This document shows, one piece after another, positions 56,716 through 64,000 of a stretch of 64,000 nucleotides of DNA. The notes beneath the pieces are model-generated. The model ran no database searches and had not been told where the DNA came from. It saw nothing but the letters and a program-made list of their open reading frames with translations. This stretch comes from Pseudomonas sp. Root71 (lineage in GTDB: Bacteria > Pseudomonadota > Gammaproteobacteria > Pseudomonadales > Pseudomonadaceae). The stretch is from assembly GCF_001429045.1 (NCBI RefSeq), contig NZ_LMHY01000002.1, forward strand, positions 1 through 64,000, read 5' to 3'. A program made the translations under genes and the position numbers. The stretch's first letter is position 1; every line of letters begins with the position of its first letter.

Positions 56716-57843
56716 ATGCAGAGCCTCAGCCTCGAGACGTTCAGCGAGTTCGTCGGCAATCTCTATCAAGGACCGCTGGAGAACATCCCCTGGACGACCT
56801 TCCTCAACCGGCTCAATGTGCATCTGCAAAGCAAGTTCGTCACCTTCATCCTGCGCCCGCCGAGTCAACACGACACTGGCCTGATGATCCACACCACGGG
56901 TTCCTCAGCCGAAATCACTGCCTCCTATAACCAACACTTTTTCGCCCTCGACCCCTTTGTCGACCTGCCCAACCGCCAGGTCGTTACCCTGGCCGAATTC
57001 GTCTCCCACGACGATTGGCAAAACTCCGAGTTCTGCAAGAATTTCCTCGAACCGCAGGACGTGTTCCATGTCCTCGGCGCCGACATCAACACTGCCGACG
57101 GCGCTCAGTGCCGCATCCGCATCAGCCGCGGTCGAGACGACAGTGCCTTCAATAATGATGAAAAGGCCCTGTTGGCGCAGTTCATTCCGCACCTGGAACG
57201 CTCGATCGAGATCCATATGCGCTTGAACCGCATCGAAACCGAGCGCAACCTCTATGCCGGCGCGGTAGATCAGATGGCGGTTGGCACGATCATTCTCGAC
57301 GAAGCCGGCAAAGTGCTGCGGACCAACCAGGTGGCCGACCGCCTGATCCAGGAAAAAGACGGTATCAAGCTGGTCAACGATGGCCTGCAGATCGGCACCG
57401 CGCGGGACACCCAAGAGTTCCGGCGTCTGGTGAAACAGTCGCTGCTCTCACAAAAAAGCGGTAACCCCTCGGTGGTCGAGGCCTTGCGCGTGCAACGGCC
57501 TTCGGGCCGCGCTGACCTGGGCATCATCGTGCGCTCGGTACCGTTGTCAGACTGGAGCGAAGGCAAGCAGTGCCCGGCAGTGGTGATCTTTATCAGCGAC
57601 CCGGAACAGCAATCCAGTGCACCGCAAGAAATTGTCCGCGCCCTGTTCGACTTCACCCCAGCCGAAACCCAACTGGCCATGCTGCTGGCCAACGGCCTGA
57701 CCCTGGACGAGGCCTCCGAAGAACTGGGCATCAGCCGCAACACCTCACGGGCACACCTGCGTTCGACTTTCTCCAAGACCGGGGTGACCCGCCAGACCAT
57801 GTTGGTGCGGTTGATCCTGCGCAGTGTAGCGACCCTCGGTTAG
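56716..57843 (+). CDS. LuxR-type HTH regulator
   Basis: This 375-residue protein has a C-terminal LuxR HTH (FTPAETQLAMLLANGLTLDEA...SRNTSRAHLRSTFSKTGV, about 315-365). The N-terminal two thirds lack a receiver or acyl-homoserine-lactone domain; a middle PAS-like part is possible (VGTIILDEAGKVLRTNQVADRL). AAGGA precedes ATG 56716. Base composition and codon use look native. The target is unknown. Confidence 0.85.
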   Translation: MQSLSLETFSEFVGNLYQGPLENIPWTTFLNRLNVHLQSKFVTFILRPPSQHDTGLMIHTTGSSAEITASYNQHFFALDPFVDLPNRQVVTLAEFVSHDDWQNSEFCKNFLEPQDVFHVLGADINTADGAQCRIRISRGRDDSAFNNDEKALLAQFIPHLERSIEIHMRLNRIETERNLYAGAVDQMAVGTIILDEAGKVLRTNQVADRLIQEKDGIKLVNDGLQIGTARDTQEFRRLVKQSLLSQKSGNPSVVEALRVQRPSGRADLGIIVRSVPLSDWSEGKQCPAVVIFISDPEQQSSAPQEIVRALFDFTPAETQLAMLLANGLTLDEASEELGISRNTSRAHLRSTFSKTGVTRQTMLVRLILRSVATLG

Positions 57844-57894
57844 GGTAAGCAGTAGCCGTGTTGGATGCAGTGTATTTCACTGAACTTCAGGCAC

Positions 57895-57920
57895 AAAAAA
57901 AGACGTCCGTGGACGTCTTT
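57895..57920 (-). terminator. Terminator of ssrA
   Basis: AAAGACGTCC and GGACGTCTTT (57898-57920) form a perfect stem of ten pairs with a 2-base loop region, with a long A run at the left that becomes the T run on the minus strand. It starts 11 bases after the ssrA 3' end. Confidence 0.9.
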
Positions 57921-57931
57921 AGATGATGAAG

Positions 57932-58328
57932 TGGTGGAGCCGGGGGGATTTGAACCCCCGTCCGCCAGTACTCCGCTGTCGGTACTACATGCGTAGCCGT
58001 GTCTATTAAGTTAACCCTCAGCGACCCGACGGGCAGGGTGCTTTGGGCGAGTTGTGTAAGTTTTAGCCGCTTCGTCCACAACGTACTGCACGGCGATTCT
58101 GTTCTATATGACAATCACTTTGGGTTTACAGACATCCCCTGGTGATTGCTGGACCCGAAGGTACCAGAAGCTCAGGGCTAAGGCTGCTTACGCAGCGAGA
58201 GCGAATTCCTGGCCGTAGTTATCGTCATTGGCAACTATAAGTAGTTGCAACAGTGGATTTACGAGTTCTGTTACCAACTCGGCATGCACCTAAAGTTTCG
58301 CAACCGGCGTCGAATCCTAAACGGCCCC
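57932..58328 (-). ncRNA. ssrA: Transfer-messenger RNA (tmRNA)
   Basis: The minus strand starts GGGGCCG and ends CGGCTCCACCA, so the tRNA-like acceptor ends pair and CCA is encoded. The tag frame runs from the resume codon at 58232 to the stop at 58188 and reads ANDDNYGQEFALAA. The T-arm carries GGGGGTTCAAATCCCCC. Length is 397 bases, typical for proteobacteria. tmRNA rescues stalled ribosomes with SmpB. Confidence 0.97.
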
Positions 58329-58422
58329 GAGCCTGATGCTCTGTGAATCAAGTGAGCAGCAGGCCTGTACAGTGTACGTCATCACGCCCCGGAAGGCCAA
58401 CCCGAAGGTTGACCACCACAGA

Positions 58423-58701
58423 TCATGGGTTTGGTTGGTTGCCCTGACTGTCAGCAAGTGCCAATGCCTGGGTGGCCTCGGTGACGCATTTTTTGTCGTC
58501 CCCGGAGGCTTGTGAGGCTTCGGCGCTGGACATCAGCCTTTTGATCTCCATTGAGGTGTTTGTGGCGGTCGCCGGCAGCGCATTCACTTTGCCTTTGAGC
58601 TCTTGCAACTTGCTCGTACAAAGGTTGTTGTCCGCAGCAAATACAGGAGAGGCCAGCATGGCGGCAGCAATGAACAGGCCAGCGAGTGTGGTGCGTTTCA
58701 T
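58423..58701 (-). CDS. Small secreted protein with two cysteines (paralogue 1)
   Basis: This 92-residue protein has a signal peptide (LAGLFIAAAMLASPVFA, cleavage before ADNN) and a helical mature part with two Cys (NLCTSK and KKCVTE), probably a disulfide. AAGGAG precedes the start. Its paralogue lies at 59031-59306 with the same layout and the same upstream AAGGAGA context. Function unknown. Confidence 0.75.
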   Translation of the reverse strand: MKRTTLAGLFIAAAMLASPVFAADNNLCTSKLQELKGKVNALPATATNTSMEIKRLMSSAEASQASGDDKKCVTEATQALALADSQGNQPNP

Positions 58702-58892
58702 GGGTATCTCCTTGAGCTGATGGTCTCGGTGCTGGTGTATGAGCGGACAGCCAGGCCAAGCCCGAAAAATCAGCCACGATCTGATGGGGCTTACCTCAAA
58801 GACTGCGATTCAACGCAAGAATTCGGTTTTTTAAGAAAGTGTGTCGAGCTTTTCCAGCGATCGTAGGCACATTTCCAGACCCCAGATGCAAC

Positions 58893-58915
58893 AAAACCCG
58901 CAACTGGCGGGTTTT
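58893..58915. terminator. Perfect hairpin terminator
   Basis: AAAACCCGC (58893-58901) and GCGGGTTTT (58907-58915) pair perfectly over 9 bases with a 5-base loop. It lies just downstream (minus strand) of the ssrA-like remnant, the same relative place as the ssrA terminator. Confidence 0.85.
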
Positions 58916-58930
58916 GGTTTGCTTCGTAGC

Positions 58931-58983
58931 GGGTGCAGCCGGGCTTTGAACTCCCGGCTGCCTGTACTCCGTTGTTGATGTAC
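58931..58983 (-). pseudogene. Degenerate ssrA 3'-end remnant
   Basis: Compared with the ssrA 3' end (57932-57978), this stretch matches at about 36 of 44 aligned positions with one 3-base gap, in the same orientation. The shared blocks are AGCCGGG, TTTGAAC and GTACTCCG (plus-strand reading). The T-arm-like stem GCCGGG/CCCGGC around TTCAAAG is still self-complementary. No tag frame or 5' half is present. It is a relic of a lost ssrA copy, not a working gene. Confidence 0.6.
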
Positions 58984-59030
58984 GCCAGCGTGGCGCGGAA
59001 GGTCAACCCGGAGGTTGGCCGTGGACCGGG

Positions 59031-59306
59031 TTACTTCCCGCCTTTTTTCGAGTCGGTGACGGCCTTGATGATGTCGTTGGTCTCGGCGATGCAATCATCA
59101 GTGCCTTCCTTGGTGCCTTTTGCCTGGTCGGCTTTGGCTTGCTCGACAGAGGCTTTTACCTGGTCAGTCATTTCCGGAGGAATCTGTGCCTTGCCGTTTT
59201 CGATGGTTTGCAGGTTGACCGCGCATAGGTCTTTTTCGGCCGCAAACGAAGTGGAAGCCATCATGGAAGCAGCAACGAACAAACCTAACAGCACAGAACG
59301 ATTCAT
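59031..59306 (-). CDS. Small secreted protein with two cysteines (paralogue 2)
   Basis: This 91-residue protein has a signal peptide (LLGLFVAASMMASTSFA, cleavage before AEKD) and two Cys (DLCAVN and DDCIAE) in the same positions as paralogue 1. AAGGAGAAACAC precedes ATG 59306. The pair shares length, layout and flanking hairpins, so they arose by tandem duplication. Function unknown. Confidence 0.75.
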   Translation of the reverse strand: MNRSVLLGLFVAASMMASTSFAAEKDLCAVNLQTIENGKAQIPPEMTDQVKASVEQAKADQAKGTKEGTDDCIAETNDIIKAVTDSKKGGK

Positions 59307-59369
59307 GTGTTTCTCCTTGAACTGAAGGTCCAGCATTGCTGGCCATCAAATCGGTTTACCGAGTTTTGG

Positions 59370-59392
59370 GAAAATCCCGCATTTGCGGGGCT
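59370..59392 (-). terminator. Probable terminator of the lactate operon
   Basis: On the minus strand, CCCGC and GCGGG form a 5-bp stem with a 4-base loop followed by ATTTT. It lies 114 bases after the dld stop. Confidence 0.55.
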
Positions 59393-59505
59393 TGATCAGT
59401 GGACTGCGGTGGCACATCAGGGTTCTTTTTTTCTGTAGAGCTGTCGATTCCGACAAGAAGCGTTAACGAAGGGCACCTTTATGCACCCTCCTTTAGATCC
59501 TGCTA

Positions 59506-62316
59506 TCAGGGCACCCTAGCCTGGGTAACGCGGTCCACCAGATAGACTAGTCCGTGGTAGTCAATGCCGCCATGTTGCGTCAGACCGATCTCACAGGTGC
59601 GGCTGGTGGAAATCCCCTCGCTGCACTGTTTCACCGCGTCCTTGAGCGTGCGCAGCGAATGGGCGTTCAGTTCCGGGGTGGTGAAACCCTTGTCGCCGGC
59701 GAAGCCGCAGCAGTGGATACCCTCGGGAATAATCACGTTTTTGCTGCACTTGCGCGCCAGGTCGATCAACGCCTGGCTTTCTCCGAGGTGCTGGGTGCTG
59801 CAGGTTACGTGCACGGCGATCGGCGCCTCCTGAGGCTTGAAATCCAGGCGGTCCATCAGGTGTGTACGGATGAAGCGTACCGGGTCGTACAGGTCCAGAC
59901 GGACTTCACCGAGGTCTTGAACCAGGCGCAAGGTGCAGGGGCTGGTGTCGCAGTAGATCGGGTCGAGCCCGCCACGGCTGGCGTGGAGCAGGGCGCCGAT
60001 CAGTTCCTGTCGTTTGTGCTCGGCTTGCTCGGCGTAGCCTTTGGAGGCGAATGGCTGACCGCAGCACAGATTGTCCAGGTTGTCCGGGAACACCACCTGG
60101 TAACCGGCCTTTTCCAGCAGGCCACGGGTCTTGTCGTGCAGCGACATTTGCTCCGTATCGCCGGCTGCCGGACCCATGGCGCGGGACACACAGGCCGCCA
60201 GATAGACCACGCGCGGGCGCGCGTCCATCACCGTCGGGCTGAAGCGAATGGCTTTTTCCGGTTGCGGCATCGCGTTGGTCCATTGCGGGACCTGACCCTT
60301 GGACAGGCGCGTCAACGTCGCCGACAACTTCGCCAATCTCGGCGCCCCCAGCAACATCCGCGCGCCATTGGCCACGTGCAGGGTGAAGCGTGCACCTTGA
60401 AGTGCCGTGGCGAAATTTCCTTCGAGCCAGTTGGCGGTTTTCGTATGCGTCGCCTTCCGGCTACGCAGCTTTTTCACCAGCTCGCCGGTATTGATGCCTA
60501 CAGGGCAACGCTGTGCGCACAGGCCGGTGGCGGCGCAGGTGTCGATGCCTTGATAGTCGTAGGCGGCTTCGAGTTCGGACGTATCGATGCCCGCGCGTTT
60601 CTTCGCCTGGATGTCGCGCCAGATCACGATGCGCTGGCGCGGGCTCAGGGTCAGTCCTTTCGACGGGCAAACCGGTTCGCAGAAGCCGCATTCGATGCAC
60701 TTGTCCACAATCTCGTCAGCGGCGGGCAAGGGCTTGAGGTGCTTGAGGTGGATCTGTGGATCTTCGCTGAGCACCACGTCCGGATTGAGAATGCCGTTGG
60801 GGTCGAGCAGTCGTTTGAGTTGCCACATCAACTGGTAGGCATCGCTGCCCCATTCCAGTTCGACGAACGGCGCCATGTTGCGCCCGGTGCCGTGTTCGGC
60901 TTTCAGCGAACCGCCGAACTCCACCGCCACCAGTTGCGCCACGTCGTCCATGAACGCCTGATAGCGCGCGACTTCTTCCGGGCTGTTGAAACCTTGGGTG
61001 AAGACGAAGTGCAGATTGCCTTCCAGGGCGTGTCCGAAAAGGATCGCTTCGTCGTAGTGATGTTTGTCGAACAGTTCGATCAGGCGGTTGACGCCGATAG
61101 CCAGTTGTTCGACCGGAAAGGTGACGTCTTCGATGATCACCGTGGTGCCGGTCTTGCGCACGGCGCCGACGGCCGGGAAGGTGTCCTTGCGGATGGCCCA
61201 GAGACGGGCGTTTTCCTGCGGGTCTTCGGTGAAGTCGACCTGCTTTTCCACCGGGAACGCCTTCAGCGACGCCATGATCTGCGCCAGTTGCTCGTGCAGT
61301 AAGGTGGACGACGCAGCGCGGGATTCGATCAGCAAGGTGCAGGCATTGTTCGACAGATGCTGTACGAAAGCGGGCATGCCGGGTTTGTTCTGCACCGAGC
61401 GCAGGCTGCGACGGTCCAGCAGTTCCACGGCCGATACCGGTTGGCTTTTCAACACGGTGACCGCGTTGCAGCAGGTTTCGACATCCGGGAACACGATCAG
61501 CGCCGAGGCCTTGTTCGGGTGGTCGATCACGGTGTCGTAGGTCACGGCACTGATGAACCCGAGCGTGCCCTCGGAGCCCACCAGCAAGTGGCTCAAGATA
61601 TCCACAGGCTCGTCGAAATCCACCAGGGCATTGAGCGACAGGCCGGTGGTATTTTTCAGACGGTATTTGTGGCGAATTTTCGCAGCCAGCTCGGCGTTGG
61701 CCCGGGTCTCGCGGCCCAGAGACGCCAAGCGCTCCAGCAGGGCGGCGTGGCTTTGGCGAAACGCCGCGACACTGGCGGTATCTTCAGTGTCGAGACGACT
61801 GCCGTCGGCCAGCACCAGACGAATGCCGGCCAGGGTGTGATAGGTGTTTTGCGCCGTGCCGCAGCACATGCCGCTGGCATTGTTGGCGACGATGCCGCCG
61901 ATCTTGCAGGCATTGATCGAGGCCGGGTCCGGGCCGATCTTGCGCCCGAACGGTGCCAGCCAGGCATTGGCCTGGGCGCCGATCACCCCCGGTTGCAGGC
62001 GGATTTGCGTGCCTTGGCCGCGGATCTCGCGAGCGTTCCAGTTATCCCCCAGCACGATCAATACCGAGTCGCTGATGGCTTGGCCGGAGAGGCTGGTGCC
62101 GGCGGCGCGGAAAGTCACCGGCACCTGATCCCGTTGCGCCAGTTGCAGCAGTGCGACCACTTCGTCTTCGGACTCGACGCGGATCACCAGTTGCGGAATC
62201 AAGCGATAGAAGCTGGCGTCGGTGCCGAAGGCCAGGGTCGACAACGGGTCGTCGAAACGTCGCTCTAGGGGGATCAGTTGCTGTGCATCACGCAGGAAAG
62301 CAGCCGGTAGACTCAT
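59506..62316 (-). CDS. dld: FAD/iron-sulfur D-lactate dehydrogenase (Dld-II type)
   Basis: This 936-residue protein oxidises D-lactate to pyruvate and feeds the quinone pool. The order is FAD-binding_4 (about 40-265: FRAAGTSLSGQA, GSEGTLGFIS), FAD-oxidase C domain, two 4Fe-4S clusters (CIECGFCEPVCP at 540; CAATGLCAQRCP at 594) and two CCG domains at the end (HVTCSTQHLG, GIHCCGFAGDKG). The start MSLPAAFLRD at 62316 has GGAGG and overlaps the lutC stop (ATGA). It is the last gene of the operon. Confidence 0.95.
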   Translation of the reverse strand: MSLPAAFLRDAQQLIPLERRFDDPLSTLAFGTDASFYRLIPQLVIRVESEDEVVALLQLAQRDQVPVTFRAAGTSLSGQAISDSVLIVLGDNWNAREIRGQGTQIRLQPGVIGAQANAWLAPFGRKIGPDPASINACKIGGIVANNASGMCCGTAQNTYHTLAGIRLVLADGSRLDTEDTASVAAFRQSHAALLERLASLGRETRANAELAAKIRHKYRLKNTTGLSLNALVDFDEPVDILSHLLVGSEGTLGFISAVTYDTVIDHPNKASALIVFPDVETCCNAVTVLKSQPVSAVELLDRRSLRSVQNKPGMPAFVQHLSNNACTLLIESRAASSTLLHEQLAQIMASLKAFPVEKQVDFTEDPQENARLWAIRKDTFPAVGAVRKTGTTVIIEDVTFPVEQLAIGVNRLIELFDKHHYDEAILFGHALEGNLHFVFTQGFNSPEEVARYQAFMDDVAQLVAVEFGGSLKAEHGTGRNMAPFVELEWGSDAYQLMWQLKRLLDPNGILNPDVVLSEDPQIHLKHLKPLPAADEIVDKCIECGFCEPVCPSKGLTLSPRQRIVIWRDIQAKKRAGIDTSELEAAYDYQGIDTCAATGLCAQRCPVGINTGELVKKLRSRKATHTKTANWLEGNFATALQGARFTLHVANGARMLLGAPRLAKLSATLTRLSKGQVPQWTNAMPQPEKAIRFSPTVMDARPRVVYLAACVSRAMGPAAGDTEQMSLHDKTRGLLEKAGYQVVFPDNLDNLCCGQPFASKGYAEQAEHKRQELIGALLHASRGGLDPIYCDTSPCTLRLVQDLGEVRLDLYDPVRFIRTHLMDRLDFKPQEAPIAVHVTCSTQHLGESQALIDLARKCSKNVIIPEGIHCCGFAGDKGFTTPELNAHSLRTLKDAVKQCSEGISTSRTCEIGLTQHGGIDYHGLVYLVDRVTQARVP

Positions 62317-62984
62317 TGGTCCTCCAGGATCAGTACCACCAGGTCCTTCGGACCGTGGGCGCCGTACGCCAGCACTTGTTCGATGTCGGCGGTTTTCGAC
62401 GGGCCGGATACCAGCAACGCGTTGGTCGGCATGCCCTGGGCCCATTCGAATTCCTGCTGCATTTGATAGAAGTTGTCGCGGATTTCACTGGCCTTGAGCA
62501 GGGCGAAATGCATCGGTGGCACCAGGCTCATCAGGCGTGGTTCTTCCCGGGTCGGCCAGAGAATAAGGCTGCCCGTGGCTGCGATGGCGCCGAGGGTTCC
62601 AGTGATGCTCGCCGGGGTGTCGTTGAACAGCTCGGCTTTCCATTCTTCAACCGGACGGTCGTAGGCCTTGAGCATTGGCAGGCCGGGATTATTCGCCCAG
62701 TGCTGCGTGATCCGTTGACCGTGGGGCGTTGTCGGTGCGATCAGCAGGCTTGGCAACTGGCGGTCCTGCAGCAACTGCGCGAGTAGCGTCGGCCACTCTT
62801 GGCCGGACGTCAGATGTGTTTCCGTGTGCACCGCTTCCATCAACTTGCGCAGTTGCGCAATGCGCTGCTCAGGGGCGTAGGTGTAAGGCTGGGTCACCAG
62901 ATCGACATCGAAGTTGTCGGCCACTGGCGTGGTGCCTGTCAGGCTTTTGCGCAGTTTCGCGAGGATATTTTGCTTGGCGCTCAT
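62313..62984 (-). CDS. lutC: L-lactate utilisation protein LutC
   Basis: This 223-residue LUD-domain protein is part of the LutABC L-lactate oxidase complex. Family segments include GTLGAIAATGSLILWPTREEPRL and LPTNALLVSGPSKTADIEQVLAYGAHGPK. It overlaps lutB by one base and dld by four. A GGGAG site precedes the start. Confidence 0.94.
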   Translation of the reverse strand: MSAKQNILAKLRKSLTGTTPVADNFDVDLVTQPYTYAPEQRIAQLRKLMEAVHTETHLTSGQEWPTLLAQLLQDRQLPSLLIAPTTPHGQRITQHWANNPGLPMLKAYDRPVEEWKAELFNDTPASITGTLGAIAATGSLILWPTREEPRLMSLVPPMHFALLKASEIRDNFYQMQQEFEWAQGMPTNALLVSGPSKTADIEQVLAYGAHGPKDLVVLILEDQ

Positions 62985-64000
62985 CAGCGGTCTCCCTGTT
63001 TGGCCAGATGTTCGCGGGCCATGTCATGCAGCGAGCGGGCAGCGGGTTTTGGTGCGCTGTGGTTTTGCGTCCATGGGCCGACGTTGCTCGGCGTGAGGGC
63101 GCGCAACCGGGTGGCGAAGAAACCGAACAGGCGATACAGCGTCGGCGAGCTGTTGAGCTTGGCCCAGGCGTTCCAGATGAACCGCTCCTTGCGCGAATAC
63201 TTGCTGCCTTGACCGCGCATCACTTGATGGGGGCTGTCCGGGGCCTTGACGTTCTCTTCCCGCAGGCGTCGCAGCAAAGCAGGGATCGGGATTTTCACCG
63301 GGCAGACTTCACCGCAGGCACCGCACAGCGAAGACGCGCTCGGGTGATCCGGGACTTTCGCCAGGCCGACCATGTGCGGGGTGATGATTTTTCCGATAGG
63401 GCCGGGGTAAACCTCCCCATAGGCATGGCCGCCGATTCGGGTGTAGACCGGGCAATGATTCATACAGGCGCCGCAGCGAATGCAGTTCAGGGTCTGGCGC
63501 AGTTCGCTGTCGGCAAAGGCCTGGCTGCGGCCGTTGTCGAGCAGTACCAGGTGTACTTCTTGAGGGCCGTCGAGTTCATGCTCCTTGCGCGGACCGGAGA
63601 TCATGTTGACGTAGGTGGTGATCGGAATGCCCAGGGCCGAGCGGGTCAGCAATGACAGCAACGGCACCACGTCGCGCAGGTTTTCCACGACTTTTTCGAT
63701 ACCTGTGACGGCGATGTGTACCGGAGGCACCGTGGTGGTCATGCGACCGTTGCCTTCGTTTTCCACCAGCAGCAGGGTGCCGGTTTCGGCCACGGCGAAG
63801 TTGACGCCGGAGACGCCGATGTCCGCTTCGAAGAATTTCTGCCGCAGGACTCTGCGGCCGATCTGAATGAGTTGGTCTACGTCCTTGGTGTATTCCACGC
63901 CAAGTTTGTCGTGGAACAAGGACGCGACCTGACCGGCGTTCTTGTGGATTGCCGGCATGATTATGTGTGAAGGCTTCTCGTGGTCGAGCTGGACGATGTA
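62984..64000 (-). CDS. lutB: L-lactate utilisation iron-sulfur protein LutB (N terminus outside window)
   Basis: The open frame continues without a stop to the right edge (reading YIVQLDHEKPSHIIMPAIHKNAGQ), so the gene starts beyond 64000. At least 338 residues are visible of about 480. It carries a LUD domain and two 4Fe-4S motifs, CIRCGACMNHCPVY and CGACGEVCPVKIP. LutB passes electrons in L-lactate oxidation. A lutA gene is expected upstream, outside the window. Confidence 0.95.
   Translation of the reverse strand, partial: YIVQLDHEKPSHIIMPAIHKNAGQVASLFHDKLGVEYTKDVDQLIQIGRRVLRQKFFEADIGVSGVNFAVAETGTLLLVENEGNGRMTTTVPPVHIAVTGIEKVVENLRDVVPLLSLLTRSALGIPITTYVNMISGPRKEHELDGPQEVHLVLLDNGRSQAFADSELRQTLNCIRCGACMNHCPVYTRIGGHAYGEVYPGPIGKIITPHMVGLAKVPDHPSASSLCGACGEVCPVKIPIPALLRRLREENVKAPDSPHQVMRGQGSKYSRKERFIWNAWAKLNSSPTLYRLFGFFATRLRALTPSNVGPWTQNHSAPKPAARSLHDMAREHLAKQGDR

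Larger units (their letters stand above)
58702..59030. other. Intergenic region between the two paralogues
   Basis: No gene is present. The left part is the promoter region of paralogue 1. It also holds a strong hairpin terminator, a degenerate ssrA 3' piece and a short hairpin (GGTCAACC-CGGA-GGTTGGCC, 59005-59024) that matches the hairpin after paralogue 1 (58397-58416). Confidence 0.6.

Noticed and set aside
58931-58983. tRNA gene or phage attachment site
   Set aside because: There is no full cloverleaf, and the piece lies on the 5' side of ssrA, where integration at the ssrA 3' end would not place it.

Overview
The window reads as the chromosome of a Pseudomonas of the fluorescens group. 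The evidence is the 5S rRNA next to recCBD, a yfiRNB operon, mmsAB, a lutBC-dld lactate locus, an ssrA gene whose tag reads ANDDNYGQEFALAA, and many copies of the two REP-type inverted repeats common in these genomes (cores GTAGGAGCTGCCG and TGTGGGAGCGAGC/GGGC). Genes are dense, GC-rich and mostly in short operons joined by ATGA or TGATG overlaps.

Layout. 0-9.5 kb: end of an rRNA operon, then recC-recB-recD. 9.6-12 kb: yfiR-yfiN-yfiB, which controls c-di-GMP from the periplasm. 12-15.5 kb: a LysR regulator divergent from mmsA-mmsB (valine catabolism). 15.6-22 kb: small redox and regulatory genes (cupin, MerR plus flavodoxin-type reductase, LysR/TauE pair, YgiN-like monooxygenase facing mdaB, LysR, SDR). 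22-27.6 kb: a SulP transporter, then a GntP permease, RpiR regulator and N-acyl-D-amino-acid deacylase operon. 27.6-38.6 kb: an AraC regulator divergent from an AGPS-like flavoenzyme, a GlpD-like dehydrogenase and an FGGY kinase, followed by a secreted zinc phospholipase-C-like protein, a DUF1302 outer-membrane protein and a DUF1329 protein. I infer a lipid or glycerol-ether catabolic locus. 38.8-42.5 kb: an McpS-type chemoreceptor and an Ais-like/PAP2 phosphatase pair. 42.5-46 kb: hipBA and small Pseudomonas-type genes.

46.1-56.5 kb is the most unusual part: a divergent sulfation cassette. One arm encodes an SDR, a PAPS-type sulfotransferase, a DUF1214-like protein, a Gfo/Idh/MocA oxidoreductase and a zinc alcohol dehydrogenase. 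The other encodes an extra cysD and cysNC (which make PAPS) and a DHH phosphoesterase that could remove the by-product pAp. A TetR gene closes the cassette. It therefore appears to carry its own sulfate activation, transfer and by-product clearance, beside redox enzymes that could shape the acceptor. The acceptor is unknown.

56.7-64 kb returns to core genes: a LuxR-type regulator, ssrA (minus strand), two paralogous small secreted proteins separated by a degenerate piece that matches the ssrA 3' end (signs of an old tandem duplication), and the lactate operon lutB-lutC-dld, whose lutB runs off the right edge.
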